Assembly (NCBI RefSeq): GCF_900143285.1
Contig: NZ_FRDN01000008.1
Location: forward strand, 295,339-359,338
Length of the DNA: 64,000 nucleotides
Direction: 5' to 3'
From: Desulfitobacterium chlororespirans DSM 11544
GTDB lineage: Bacteria > Bacillota > Desulfitobacteriia > Desulfitobacteriales > Desulfitobacteriaceae
The notes under the pieces are model-generated. The model was not told the origin of the DNA. It made no database searches and was given only the letters and a program-made list of their open reading frames with translations. Positions 18,734-27,563 of the stretch are shown piece by piece (the stretch's first letter is position 1; each line of letters starts with the position of its first letter). The position numbers and the translations under genes were made by a program.

Positions 18734-18780
18734 CAGCCGGCAGCTTTAACAGGGATCGAAGCTGCCGGCTGAATTTTGCA
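18734..18780 (+). terminator. Terminator after the MerR-type gene
   Basis: A perfect 13-bp stem (18734-18746 with 18759-18771, CAGCCGGCAGCTT) with a 12-base loop is followed by a short TTTT. Confidence 0.7.
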
Positions 18781-18810
18781 GATATCCAGGACGGTTTTCT
18801 TTATGAGCGC

Positions 18811-18841
18811 TTGACTCTGTAGTTAGTACAGAGTTTATACT
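18811..18841 (+). promoter_or_regulatory. MerR-type operator within an over-long-spacer promoter
   Basis: TTGACT (18811-18816) and TATACT (18836-18841) are 19 bp apart, the hallmark spacing of MerR-controlled promoters. Between them lies a perfect dyad: ACTCTGTA (18814-18821), 5 bases, TACAGAGT (18827-18834). It sits about 130 bp upstream of the exported reductase gene. Confidence 0.75.
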
Positions 18842-18973
18842 GATTGTGAAAGCGCCGCCTATCATAATCTCATTCTAGACACTGAGAGCCAAGTGGGCGG
18901 TTTATATAGTGGGAAAGATTATTAATCGCAATGGTTTATATTTAAAAACATTTATTTGAAAGGAGATAGAGTT

Positions 18974-21205
18974 ATGGGTATATCAAGACGTGAATTTTTG
19001 ACCGGTGTGGGGGCAGCCGGTCTGGTTGCCGCCACCGGAGGGGGGCTTGCCGGGTGCGCGCCCGCCGCACCGGCAACCAGTGATCCCAGCCCCGACCAAG
19101 GAAGTGCTGCCGGCGTCGCAGCCGCAGGAGAACTGATCGCGGCGGCTTATCTCAATCCTCAGGATTACGACTACCGCCAAAATACCACTGACTTCAAGAC
19201 ACTGTTTTCACCCCTGAAGATCGGCTCGCTCAATCTCAACCACCGCATGGTTAAATCTGCCGCCGGATCAGCCGCTTATCTGGCCGGGTTTACCGATGAA
19301 CTGCTTCAGTACTATGTCAACTTTGCCAAGGGTGGCGTCGAGCTGATCTGGGTCGAAGACATTGCCGCGTTTGAGCCGCCTGCCGATGGCAGCCCCATCC
19401 CTATGGCAACGGTGGAATTTGGCCGGAAGCTCGTCAAGGAGTGCGGCAAATACGGTGCCAAACTGGGTTATCAGTGGGCGCAGTTTCCAAGAACACCGGT
19501 TGGATCCATGACAGCCAAGGACATTGCCGAGGCACAAGCTCATGGCGTGGCCCTTGCTCAGGCGATGCAGCAAATGGGCTTTGCCGCCCTGGAGATCAAC
19601 GCTGCCGGATTTAACCTGGGCGAGCAGTTTCTTTCCCGCTTCCACAACAACCGCACGGATGAATACGGTGCCGGCAGCCTGGAAAATCGCGCCCGCTTTG
19701 TGACCGAATGTATCCAGAAAATCAAAAAAGCCTGCGGCAGCGACTTTGTCGTACAAATCCTGATCGATTGCATTGAAGAAAACGATAATCTGACCAACAA
19801 CGCCACCCTGATGACCTTAGACAATGCGGTGACCGCTCCTCACAATAAAGTAACCACCATTGAAGAAGGTATCGGTATGGCCAAGCTGTTCGAGGCCGCC
19901 GGCTGCGATTCCATGCATCTTCGCTTAGGCCCTCTGGGCAACCACCCTTGCCAATTCGGCAGCGATCTTTACTTTATCCTAAATGGGATTGAGGGTGCGA
20001 CCGGTTACGGTACCCAGTGGGATTTCTCTAGGCACTGGCAAGGCCAGCTGATCGGCAACCATAGCGGTGCCGGGATGCTGATCGACATTGTCGCCCGGTA
20101 TAAAAAGGCCCTCAGCATCCCTTGCGGCACCGTCACCTATATGGACCCGGCCCATGCCCCGGATTACTTCGAGAAGGCTCTGGCCGACGGCAAACTCGAT
20201 TTCTATATCATGAACCGCCCGCTGACCGTGGACTCCGACTATGTCAAGAAGCTGAAAGAGGGACGCAGAGATGAAATCGCTCCCTGCACCCGTTGCCTGC
20301 ATTGCCACATCGGCTCCAACGAGATGAACCGGGCCATGGGTTATTGCCGTGTTAACGCACTGACCCAGCGGGTCATGACCGATAAAGGCCCCAAGACCTA
20401 TGAACTTCAACCGGCTGCGGCAGCGAAGAAGGTCATGGTCATCGGCGGCGGTCCTGCCGGGATGGAAGCCGCCCGCATCGCCGCCGCCCGTGGTCACAAG
20501 GTCACACTCTATGAAAAGAGCAGTTCTCTGGGCGGCAACCTCTCCTTTGCCCGCATGGTCAAAGGGCCTCACGAAAATCTGGACGACCTTAAGGCCTATC
20601 TGATCAGGCAGCAGGAGCTGAACGGCGTGACCGTCGTTTTGAACAAGGAAGTGGATGCGGCACTGATAAACAGCACTGCTCCGGACGCCGTAATCCTTGC
20701 CGTGGGCTCTTTGCCTGGCAAGGTGGGGGCAAGCGGCGGCAACGTGCCGATCCTTGACCTTATCAAATTCATGGGCAACGGCACCGGTAAAAACGTCGTG
20801 GTCTTCGGCTCCAACGCCCAGGCCTTCGATGCGGCTTTGTGGCTCACCGTGCACAAAAAGAAGGTCACCATTGTGACTCCGAATAAGAACGAAGATCTGG
20901 ACAAACAGCAGTCTCAGCACGCCATGCGCTTTATGACCACCGCCCTCTATTCTCTGGGGGTAAAAGTCTATCCTGAGTCCACGATCAAGGAAATCGGAGA
21001 CGGACAGATTACCGTTGCCACGAATGGCGGGTTCGAAACCGTCATTGCCGCGGACTCGATCATCAACGCAGCCGATCTGCTGCCGAACAAGTCTTTGCTG
21101 GACGGGATATCCGTGAGAGAGACTTATGCAATCGGCGACTGCAACGAGCCATTTAACATTGCTTTGGCCATCCGGGCCGGAAATGATGTTGGCCGCACTG
21201 TGTAG
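18974..21205 (+). CDS. Exported Old-Yellow-Enzyme-type flavin/Fe-S oxidoreductase
   Basis: This encodes 743 residues; ATG 18974 follows AAAGGAG. The N-terminus has a twin-arginine signal (SRREFL) and a lipobox-like LAGC near residue 30, so it is likely exported folded and anchored by lipid. Residues about 70-400 are an OYE/2,4-dienoyl-CoA reductase-type FMN barrel. A Cys cluster near 437-455 (CTRCLHC then a later C) should bind one [4Fe-4S]. From about 486 there is a Rossmann dinucleotide motif (VIGGGPAGMEAAR) and a second NAD/FAD region near 610. It probably reduces an unsaturated substrate outside the membrane. The physiological acceptor is not evident. Confidence 0.8.
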   Translation: MGISRREFLTGVGAAGLVAATGGGLAGCAPAAPATSDPSPDQGSAAGVAAAGELIAAAYLNPQDYDYRQNTTDFKTLFSPLKIGSLNLNHRMVKSAAGSAAYLAGFTDELLQYYVNFAKGGVELIWVEDIAAFEPPADGSPIPMATVEFGRKLVKECGKYGAKLGYQWAQFPRTPVGSMTAKDIAEAQAHGVALAQAMQQMGFAALEINAAGFNLGEQFLSRFHNNRTDEYGAGSLENRARFVTECIQKIKKACGSDFVVQILIDCIEENDNLTNNATLMTLDNAVTAPHNKVTTIEEGIGMAKLFEAAGCDSMHLRLGPLGNHPCQFGSDLYFILNGIEGATGYGTQWDFSRHWQGQLIGNHSGAGMLIDIVARYKKALSIPCGTVTYMDPAHAPDYFEKALADGKLDFYIMNRPLTVDSDYVKKLKEGRRDEIAPCTRCLHCHIGSNEMNRAMGYCRVNALTQRVMTDKGPKTYELQPAAAAKKVMVIGGGPAGMEAARIAAARGHKVTLYEKSSSLGGNLSFARMVKGPHENLDDLKAYLIRQQELNGVTVVLNKEVDAALINSTAPDAVILAVGSLPGKVGASGGNVPILDLIKFMGNGTGKNVVVFGSNAQAFDAALWLTVHKKKVTIVTPNKNEDLDKQQSQHAMRFMTTALYSLGVKVYPESTIKEIGDGQITVATNGGFETVIAADSIINAADLLPNKSLLDGISVRETYAIGDCNEPFNIALAIRAGNDVGRTV

Positions 21206-21275
21206 TTAGCAGCTGTGCTCTGCTTTTAAATCTGTTTAATGACTCAGAAGGTAACCGCTTTTGAGCGAAAGTAGG

Positions 21276-21314
21276 GAGCCGGCAGGTTTTACAACCTTGC
21301 CGGCGCTTTTTTTA
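21276..21314 (+). terminator. Terminator after the OYE-type gene
   Basis: GCCGGCA...TGCCGGC arms with a small bulge are followed by a run of seven T at 21306-21312. The rest of the roughly 380-bp gap holds only the promoter below. Confidence 0.7.
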
Positions 21315-21436
21315 GATCAGTATAACCATGAATGGGCAGCATGACCATCTTAATTCAGCCCTTCCATTCATGTGTGGGACGAATTAAGGACACGTTGTTG
21401 CTTCTTAAGTCATAGTCTCCTATTCAGCAAAGAGGG

Positions 21437-21466
21437 TTGACTATGCATAAAGATTGTCAGTACAAT
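21437..21466 (+). promoter_or_regulatory. Promoter of the threonine aldolase gene
   Basis: TTGACT (21437-21442) and TACAAT (21461-21466) are separated by 18 bp, about 120 bp before the ATG. Confidence 0.45.
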
Positions 21467-21585
21467 TGCCTTAGAGCAGCTTAATCCGAACGAAAGGAAT
21501 GGGAAGTTTATAGTTTAAAAGCTTCCCCAAGGATAAAGATGGATAGGCGTTTTTCGGTCTATAGTGAGGGAATTCTGGAGGTATA

Positions 21586-22623
21586 ATGAGATCAATTATT
21601 GATTATAGAAGCGATGCGGTGACATTAGCAACATTTGAGATGCGTCAGGCGATGGCCAATGCTGAAGTCGGAGATGACTTTGCGGGCGAAGATCCCACAG
21701 TTAAACAGTTGGAAGCTATGAGCGCTCAAATGTTTGGCAAAGAAGCAGGGTTATTTGTTATTTCAGCGACAATGGCCAACCAAATCGCCATTATGACCTC
21801 TACACAGCCTGGAGACGAGGTTTTAGTGGGTGAAGAGTCCCATATTTTTAATATGGAAACAGGAGGGCTAGCGGCTCTTTCCGGAGTTCAGGCCAGACCT
21901 CTTCGAAGTTCAAACGGAGAGTTCAGTTTGTCTGATGTTCAACGGGCTGTTCGAAAGGGTGGGCTTCAATCACCGATTACAAGGGTGCTGTGTCTGGAAA
22001 ATACCTATGATTTAAATCTTGGCCTCCCGCTATCCCAAGAATATATGTCGGAGATCTCGATGCTGGCACATGACCATGATGTGCTGGTTTATTTGGATGG
22101 AGCCCGAATATTCAATGCAGCAACGGCCTTAAAAATTGAGCCTGAGTTTCTATGCCGAGGCATTGATGTCCTGCAATTTTCTCTTTGCAAAGGATTGAGC
22201 GCTCCTGTAGGTGCTATTCTTCTGGGAACAAAGGATTTCATTGCCCAAGCACGGAGAGTTCGGCAGAGAATTGGCGGTGGAGTGACAAAGGCTGGTTATA
22301 TGGCTGCAGCAGGAGTTGTCGCACTGCAAACCATGATTGATAGGATTGAAGAAGATCATATCCATGCCAAGCGCTTGGCTTTTAAACTTGCAGAAGTAGA
22401 CGAGAGCCTGGTCAATGTGGAAAAGACCTTGACCAATATTGTTCAAATCAGTCTTAAAAATGCAGGAAAAGATGCGGTGCTTCTGACCGCTGAATTAGAA
22501 AAGCAGGGTATAAAAATTAAAACCGTAGATCAAACAACGTGCAGGTTAGTTACTCATTGGGGGATTACGGTCAGTGATGTTGATAAAACAAGTGAGGCGA
22601 TAAAGAGGATACTGGGACGGTAG
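21586..22623 (+). CDS. ltaE: Low-specificity threonine aldolase
   Basis: This encodes 345 residues, the usual length. It has the beta-eliminating lyase/threonine aldolase signature: an N-terminal 'DYRSDAVTLAT...MRQAMANAEVGDDFAGEDPTV', 'GDEVLVGEESHIF', 'VYLDGARIFNAA', and the PLP lysine segment 'FSLCKGLSAPVGA' (Lys near residue 203). The reaction is cleavage of L-threonine/allo-threonine to glycine and acetaldehyde, with PLP. ATG follows TGGAGG. It appears monocistronic, with its own promoter and a hairpin just downstream. Related beta-eliminating lyases are the main alternative. Confidence 0.9.
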   Translation: MRSIIDYRSDAVTLATFEMRQAMANAEVGDDFAGEDPTVKQLEAMSAQMFGKEAGLFVISATMANQIAIMTSTQPGDEVLVGEESHIFNMETGGLAALSGVQARPLRSSNGEFSLSDVQRAVRKGGLQSPITRVLCLENTYDLNLGLPLSQEYMSEISMLAHDHDVLVYLDGARIFNAATALKIEPEFLCRGIDVLQFSLCKGLSAPVGAILLGTKDFIAQARRVRQRIGGGVTKAGYMAAAGVVALQTMIDRIEEDHIHAKRLAFKLAEVDESLVNVEKTLTNIVQISLKNAGKDAVLLTAELEKQGIKIKTVDQTTCRLVTHWGITVSDVDKTSEAIKRILGR

Positions 22624-22627
22624 AAGC

Positions 22628-22655
22628 CTCTGATTCAGGATCTCCTGAATCAGAG
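22628..22655 (+). terminator. Perfect palindrome after the aldolase gene
   Basis: A 13-bp perfect stem (22628-22640 with 22643-22655) with a two-base loop lies four bases after the stop codon. No T-run follows, so it may be a weak terminator or an mRNA-end stabiliser. Confidence 0.45.
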
Positions 22656-22712
22656 AGGGATAATGCCAATAAAGATACCCACCAGGATTGTGAGAATACC
22701 CAGGGACGTTCA

Positions 22713-22814
22713 GTGACAGAGATCCGATGGCTGTATAAGGAAGCGGGTTGGGAAGTGCTCGATGGTCCTTCACGCATCTGGACCTGGAAGGGGGATTATA
22801 AAGGGTGCGTATAA
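22713..22814 (+). pseudogene. Possible gene remnant
   Basis: In one frame a protein-like tail is readable ('EIRWLYKEAGWEVLDGPSR' then 'IWTWKGDYKGCV', stop at 22812-22814). The frame stays open leftwards into the aldolase gene but has no convincing start or ribosome site. It resembles the C-terminal end of a GNAT-like or similar small protein. I could not identify it. Confidence 0.25.
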
Positions 22815-22916
22815 CAATTATGAAAAATATCGCCGTTCCTGTAAAAGATCTTTTTATAATGAAACTTTTAAAAATTTACTTCCTATAGGGACATCTTAAT
22901 AAAAAGGCTGTAAAAA

Positions 22917-22945
22917 GGGTGAGTTGAGGCTCATCTCTTTTTTTA
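22917..22945 (+). terminator. Terminator upstream of the molybdoenzyme operon
   Basis: A short 6-bp stem (GGTGAG 22918-22923 with CTCATC 22930-22935) with a 6-base loop is followed by a T-rich tail. It insulates the sigma-54 promoter that begins seven bases later. Confidence 0.5.
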
Positions 22946-22951
22946 TTATAT

Positions 22952-22967
22952 TGGTACGGTTTTTGCA
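22952..22967 (+). promoter_or_regulatory. Sigma-54 (-24/-12) promoter of molybdoenzyme operon 1
   Basis: TGGTACGGTTTTTGCA has GG and GC exactly 10 bases apart, and differs from the consensus at one key position (T for C after GG). It ends 38 bases before the zinc-ribbon gene. A nearly identical motif precedes operon 2. Confidence 0.75.
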
Positions 22968-23005
22968 TTACTTGTTGTCATGCTTAGCGATGGAGGTGTG
23001 TAATC

Positions 23006-23155
23006 ATGTGCTTTCGGCCCCCAAGTGCGGGAAAACCCAAAAAATGCCCTGACTGTGGCGCACTGAATCCCAGTGTCGTTAAAAATTGTGTCAAATGCAA
23101 AGCTGATTTATCCGCAGTCAAAACGGAAGAAAAAGCAGAAGACAGCTCACAATAA
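23006..23155 (+). CDS. Small zinc-ribbon protein (operon 1)
   Basis: This encodes 49 residues with ATG after TGGAGGTG. It starts MCFRPPSAGKP and carries two CxxC knuckles (CPDC and CVKC) that form a zinc ribbon, then an acidic tail. Its N-terminal MCFRP is shared with the small protein of operon 2, and a third CxxC protein closes operon 3. Constant linkage to the molybdoenzyme suggests a maturation, chaperone or redox role. No named family is known to me. Confidence 0.7.
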   Translation: MCFRPPSAGKPKKCPDCGALNPSVVKNCVKCKADLSAVKTEEKAEDSSQ

Positions 23156-23202
23156 TAGTTTTTTTGCTTTTTGAAAAAATTATAAAAAAGGAGAAGCGTT
23201 CC

Positions 23203-25536
23203 ATGGCTGATTACAAAGAGTACTTATCCGGTATAAACCGTGAACTTTACCATGAGGGTGAGTGGCAATGGGAAGAGGGAGAGTACACTGTAACCCGCTC
23301 CCACCAGTATACAGCGCCGGGCTGCCACAATTCCTGCGGAGTATTGTTGTATACCAAAGACGGTAAACTGGAAAAAGTGGAGGGAGACCCTCTCAATCCC
23401 TTTAACAATGGCAAGTTATGCATGAGATGTTTGAACTTAGTGGAAGCGGTGGACCATCCCGACCGCTTAAAATACCCCATGAAACGGGTTGGCGAACGGG
23501 GTGAAAACAAATGGCAGCGCATTTCCTGGGATGAGGCCTATGCAATAATTTGTGAAAAAGTAAATTATTATAAAAAGGATTTTGGGCCGGAATCCATCGT
23601 AGGGGTTCACGGTACCGGCCGGAATATTAACTGGCAGCTGCCCATGCTGTTTAATGCGGGAATCCAGACCCCCAATATTTCCACTTTGTTCTTTTCCGGA
23701 TTCGCCTGCTATCTGCCCCGTATCGTGGGCAGTACCGCCGTCAATGGGGATTTCATGATCGTGGATGCTTCGGTGCAGCATCCTGACCGTTATGCCAATG
23801 CCGAGTGGCAGGCCCCCGAATGTGTGATTGTGTGGGGCAACGATCCTTTAAAGAGCAATGCCGACGGCTTTCTGGGCCATTGGCTGGTCCAGTGCATGCA
23901 GATGGGCACCAAAATAATCTCCGTGGACCCCCGCCTGACCTGGTGGTCGGCCAGAGCGGAAGTCTGGCTGCCCATCCGTCCGGGAACCGATGCGGCCCTG
24001 GCCATTGGCATGCTCAATATCATTATTGAAGAAGATCTTTATGATCACGACTTTGTGGAAAACTGGACCTATGGTTTTGAAGAGCTGGCCGCAAGGGTAA
24101 AAGAATATCCCGTGGCCAAAGTTGCGGAAATCACCGGGTTACCGGCGGAAAAAATCCAAAAGGCCGCCCGCCTCTTCGCCCAGGCCAAACCGGCGGCGAT
24201 TCAATGGGGTCTGGCTTTTGAACAGCAGATATCCTGTATGTCCTTGGTTTTAGCGGTGGCCGATCTCATCGGCATCACCGGGAATATCGATGTTCCCGGC
24301 GGAATGCTGCTGGTCAGACATGCCTTTAACGCCCACCGTCATTATAATTGCGGCAGCGAGTTCACCCCTCCGGAAGCAGCCGCCAAGAAACTGAATGGGG
24401 CAGCCAAGGGGGTTGCCGAGAACAGTATTGTTCCCCATGCTGATTCGGATGTCATCCTGCGGGCTATGGAAACGGGCAAACCTTATCCCCTGAAGATGCT
24501 TTGGGTGCAAAGCAGCAATTCACTGGCCTGTCCCGCCATGGATGCTCCCCGGGCTCTGGAGGCCATGAAGAAAATGGAGTTTATTCTCGTAGCCGATCCC
24601 TTCCTGACCCCGACGGCCGTAGCCGTGGCCGATATCGTTCTGCCGGTGGGAATGGGACCTGAGCGCAACAGTGTCCGCAACTGGTGGACACCCATGCGGG
24701 CCCAGAGCAAAGTCTGCCAATACTATGAAGCCAAAGGGGACGAGGAAATCGTGGTGGAATTCGGCAAAAGGCTGAACCCGGAAGCCTTCCCCTTTGAGAA
24801 TGATGTGGATCTCCTCAACTGGTATCTGACCATGGACGGGGATTATCCGGGGAATTGGAGCGACCTGCGTGAGAAGACCTGGGAGTATTGGGATTGGGAT
24901 GCGGCCTACCGCAAGTATGAAAAAGGCATGCTCCGTGAAGACGGTGAGATGGGCTTCAATACCCCCACCGGCAAGTTGGAGCTGGCCCCTCTGATGTATA
25001 TGCAGTGGGAGCTGGACCCCCTTCCTTTCCACATCGAGCCCCCGGAAGGACCGGTGACCACCCCTGAGCTCTACGCAGAGTATCCCTTGATTCTGACCAC
25101 AGGGGCTCGCTCCTATGAGTTCTTCCATTCTGAACACCGCCAGCTGCCCACCATGCGGGAATTCCATCCCGATCCCCTGGTGACCATGCACCCCGAGGTG
25201 GCTGCAGCCAATGGCATCAAAGCAGGGGAGTGGGTCTGGATCGAAAGCCCCCGGGGCCGCTTTAAACAAAAAGCCTATCTGACACCGGGCATCAATCCCC
25301 GGGTTATTAACGCGGAGCACGGCTGGTGGTTCCCGGAACAAGGTCCGGAAAATTGGTTCGGCGTATTCGACAGCAATCCCAACAACCTGACCCGGGCCGA
25401 GGTAACCGGGCAAGGTGGGATTGGTTCACCGATCAAGAGCATGCTGTGCAAAATCTATAAAGTCGAAGAAGGAGTCAATGATTTGATTTCGCCGACAGAA
25501 CAAGTGGTCAAGCTGGGAGGGTTCAAACATGGCTGA
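23203..25536 (+). CDS. Molybdopterin oxidoreductase catalytic subunit (operon 1)
   Basis: This encodes 777 residues; ATG 23203 follows AAAAGGAGAAG. It belongs to the DMSO-reductase/Mo-bis-MGD family. An N-terminal [4Fe-4S] site is visible at residues 40-75 (CHNSC then CMRC). A 'TPN...SGFACYLPR' segment near residue 168 holds the probable Mo-ligand Cys. Cofactor-binding stretches follow ('VIVWGNDPLKSNADGFLGH', 'GTKIISVDPRLTWWSARAEVWLPIRPGTDAALA') and a C-terminal MoCo-binding barrel (about 640-760) with HGWWFPEQ. There is no Tat signal, so it is cytoplasmic. It overlaps the Fe-S subunit gene by 8 bp. The substrate is unknown; the relatives it resembles include acetylene hydratase and transhydroxylase-like enzymes. 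Confidence 0.85.
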   Translation: MADYKEYLSGINRELYHEGEWQWEEGEYTVTRSHQYTAPGCHNSCGVLLYTKDGKLEKVEGDPLNPFNNGKLCMRCLNLVEAVDHPDRLKYPMKRVGERGENKWQRISWDEAYAIICEKVNYYKKDFGPESIVGVHGTGRNINWQLPMLFNAGIQTPNISTLFFSGFACYLPRIVGSTAVNGDFMIVDASVQHPDRYANAEWQAPECVIVWGNDPLKSNADGFLGHWLVQCMQMGTKIISVDPRLTWWSARAEVWLPIRPGTDAALAIGMLNIIIEEDLYDHDFVENWTYGFEELAARVKEYPVAKVAEITGLPAEKIQKAARLFAQAKPAAIQWGLAFEQQISCMSLVLAVADLIGITGNIDVPGGMLLVRHAFNAHRHYNCGSEFTPPEAAAKKLNGAAKGVAENSIVPHADSDVILRAMETGKPYPLKMLWVQSSNSLACPAMDAPRALEAMKKMEFILVADPFLTPTAVAVADIVLPVGMGPERNSVRNWWTPMRAQSKVCQYYEAKGDEEIVVEFGKRLNPEAFPFENDVDLLNWYLTMDGDYPGNWSDLREKTWEYWDWDAAYRKYEKGMLREDGEMGFNTPTGKLELAPLMYMQWELDPLPFHIEPPEGPVTTPELYAEYPLILTTGARSYEFFHSEHRQLPTMREFHPDPLVTMHPEVAAANGIKAGEWVWIESPRGRFKQKAYLTPGINPRVINAEHGWWFPEQGPENWFGVFDSNPNNLTRAEVTGQGGIGSPIKSMLCKIYKVEEGVNDLISPTEQVVKLGGFKHG

Positions 25537-25882
25537 TAAGGATGAGAAAGTCTATGGTATTTTAATTGATTATGAGTTTTGCACGGGCTGCCATAGCTGT
25601 GAAGTGGCCTGTAAGAAAGAATTGAATTTGCCCGCCAATCAATTTGGCATCAAACTGACGGAAGTTGGTCCCTGGCCCATCGGGGAGGATCGCTGGGAAT
25701 GGGTCTACATGCCGGTGATTACCAAGCAATGCAATCTATGTGAGGAGCGTGTGGCCGCAGGGAAAATGCCCAGCTGTGTCCAGCATTGTCAGGCCTGGTG
25801 CATGTATCACGGACCGGTGGAAGAGCTGATTAAAAAGATGCAGGGGAAATCAAGAATGTCCCTGATTGCCCCCCGGCAATAA
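25529..25882 (+). CDS. Two-cluster ferredoxin-like subunit (operon 1)
   Basis: This encodes 117 residues. It has a CxxCxxCxxxC site near residues 18-28 and a second set, CNLC then CVQHC, near 69-87. This indicates two [4Fe-4S] clusters, fewer than the four of DmsB-type proteins. The ATG overlaps the end of the catalytic gene. There is no TM anchor, so electrons probably pass to or from a soluble partner. It is a paralogue of the proteins at 34162 and 39927. Confidence 0.85.
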   Translation: MADKDEKVYGILIDYEFCTGCHSCEVACKKELNLPANQFGIKLTEVGPWPIGEDRWEWVYMPVITKQCNLCEERVAAGKMPSCVQHCQAWCMYHGPVEELIKKMQGKSRMSLIAPRQ

Positions 25883-25897
25883 GCAAGCCTGGACTTT

Positions 25898-25930
25898 CGC
25901 CGGCATCAATCCGGCGGGAGTCCGGCTCCC
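25898..25930 (+). other. Two adjacent hairpins before the methyltransferase genes
   Basis: CGCCGG (25898-25903) pairs with CCGGCG (25911-25916), and GGGAG at 25916-25920 pairs with CTCCC at 25926-25930. No T-run follows. They could attenuate transcription or define an mRNA end between the Fe-S gene and the methyltransferase gene. Confidence 0.4.
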
Positions 25931-26053
25931 GATGGGTTCTTGATGAGTTCCCGTGAGGGCTTTACCGTGTTGCCGGTGCCCGGCGTGTTCCGGGTTATAG
26001 TTTCCCCGGCTGAAAGGTTGTTTGCTGGATTAAGGAAGGAGGAGAAAAGAAAT

Positions 26054-26869
26054 TTGATTATTATCGGTGAAAAAATCAACGGAACCATTCCCCGCGTCAA
26101 GGAGGCTATTGCAACCAAAGATGAACGCTTTATCTCTGAGCTGGCCCTGAAGCAGGGGGAGGCGGGTGCGCATTATATCGATGTCTGTGCCGGCACCCCT
26201 CCCGAACAGGAAGTGGAAACCCTGGAATGGCTCATCCACAGTGTTCAGAAGGCTACGGATACCCCGATTTGCCTGGACAGTCCCAATCCAAAGGCCATTG
26301 AAGCGGTGTTTAACTATGTGAAACATCCGGGGCTGATCAACTCCGTGTCTTTGGAAGGGGATAAATGCGAGGTTGTTTTTCCCTTGATCCAGGGGACCCC
26401 GTGGCAAACGGTGGCCTTAACATGTGATAATGAGGGCATTCCTAAAGATGCTCAGAGCCGGGTAAGGATTGCCCAAAAGCTGGTGGAAAAAGCACAGGCT
26501 TATGGTATAACCCCGGACAGAATCCATATGGACCCCCTGGTGATCGCCTTGTCGGCGGACAATCAGTCCCTTTTAAATTTTGCGGAAGGGACCCGGAAGA
26601 TCAAGGCCCTTTATCCTGATATCAAGGTGACTTCAGGTCTGAGCAATATTTCTTTTGGGATGCCTCTCCGAAAGATCATTAATCAGAACTTCCTGGCTTT
26701 AGCCATGTTTGCAGGAATGAACTCAGCCATCCTGGACCCCTTAAACAGAGAGCTGATGGCCACGCTCCTGGCTGTTGAAGCCCTGCTGGGGCAAGACCGG
26801 CACTGCCGCAATTTTGCCAATGCTTATCGGAAGCAAAGAATCGGGCCGGTAAAAGCAGCTGCCGGTTGA
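26054..26869 (+). CDS. Methyltetrahydrofolate:corrinoid methyltransferase
   Basis: This encodes about 271 residues from TTG 26054, which follows AAGGAAGGAGGAG; an ATG at 25940 is in frame but has no good site. It has the dihydropteroate-synthase-like barrel of MtgA/AcsE-type enzymes: 'IIGEKINGTIPRVKEAI' at the start, 'GAHYIDVCAGTP', 'CLDSPNP' and 'VTSGLSNISFGMPLR'. It should move a methyl group between a corrinoid protein (next gene) and tetrahydrofolate. It forms a three-gene set with the corrinoid protein and the UroD-type protein. Confidence 0.85.
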   Translation: MIIIGEKINGTIPRVKEAIATKDERFISELALKQGEAGAHYIDVCAGTPPEQEVETLEWLIHSVQKATDTPICLDSPNPKAIEAVFNYVKHPGLINSVSLEGDKCEVVFPLIQGTPWQTVALTCDNEGIPKDAQSRVRIAQKLVEKAQAYGITPDRIHMDPLVIALSADNQSLLNFAEGTRKIKALYPDIKVTSGLSNISFGMPLRKIINQNFLALAMFAGMNSAILDPLNRELMATLLAVEALLGQDRHCRNFANAYRKQRIGPVKAAAG

Positions 26870-26901
26870 AGGAAACCCTATGGAACGAGGGAGGAAAGCT
26901 C

Positions 26902-27543
26902 ATGATTGATTTAAGAAAGTTAGCCCAGTGGATCAGTGATTTGGATGAAGATGCGGTCATGGATGCGCTGCATGACTTTGTTGCCGCCAATCCCAGCCAA
27001 GAAGAGGCTCAGGAGGTGGTAAACGCATGTCAGCAGGGGATGGCCATGGTGGGTGAGCTGTTTGAGAAGAATGAGTATTATGTGGGGGATCTGATCTTTT
27101 CCGGCGAGATTTTAGCCAATGCCCTGGAGGTGCTGAAACCCGTTTTAGGCGCCAGGGATGCGGCTAAAGCCGGTTCCATCGTCCTCGGTACTGTTGAAGG
27201 GGATTTGCACGATATTGGCAAGAACATCTTTAAAGGGATGGCGGAAGCGGCGGGCTTTGAAGTTTATGACCTGGGTATCGATCAGTCCGCCGGTGCCTTT
27301 GTGGCCAAAATCAAGGAAGTGAAGCCGGCCATTGTCGGTATGAGCGGTGTTTTGACTCTGGCCCTGGACTCCATGAAGAACATCGTCGTTGCCCTTGAGG
27401 AAGCCGGCTTGCGCAAGGATCTGAAAGTGATTATCGGGGGTAATCCGGTGACGGAAGATGCCTGCAGGAACATTGGCGCCGATGCCTTTACGATCAATGC
27501 GGCTGAAGGGGTAAAGATCTGCAAGAGCTGGGTAGCTCAGTAG
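26902..27543 (+). CDS. Corrinoid (B12-binding) methyl-carrier protein
   Basis: This encodes 213 residues; ATG 26902 follows GGGAGG. The N-terminal helical cap domain (1-90) is followed by a B12-binding Rossmann domain with the DxHxxG motif (GDLHDIGKNIF, near residue 105), 'GMSGVLTLALDSM' and 'VIIGGNPVT'. Size and layout match MtaC/MtvC-type methyl carriers. It is expected to accept a methyl group from the UroD-type methyltransferase and donate it to the MeTr-type enzyme upstream. The corrinoid reactivating enzyme is not in the window. Confidence 0.9.
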   Translation: MIDLRKLAQWISDLDEDAVMDALHDFVAANPSQEEAQEVVNACQQGMAMVGELFEKNEYYVGDLIFSGEILANALEVLKPVLGARDAAKAGSIVLGTVEGDLHDIGKNIFKGMAEAAGFEVYDLGIDQSAGAFVAKIKEVKPAIVGMSGVLTLALDSMKNIVVALEEAGLRKDLKVIIGGNPVTEDACRNIGADAFTINAAEGVKICKSWVAQ

Positions 27544-27563
27544 AAGGAAAAGAGGGATGAAAA

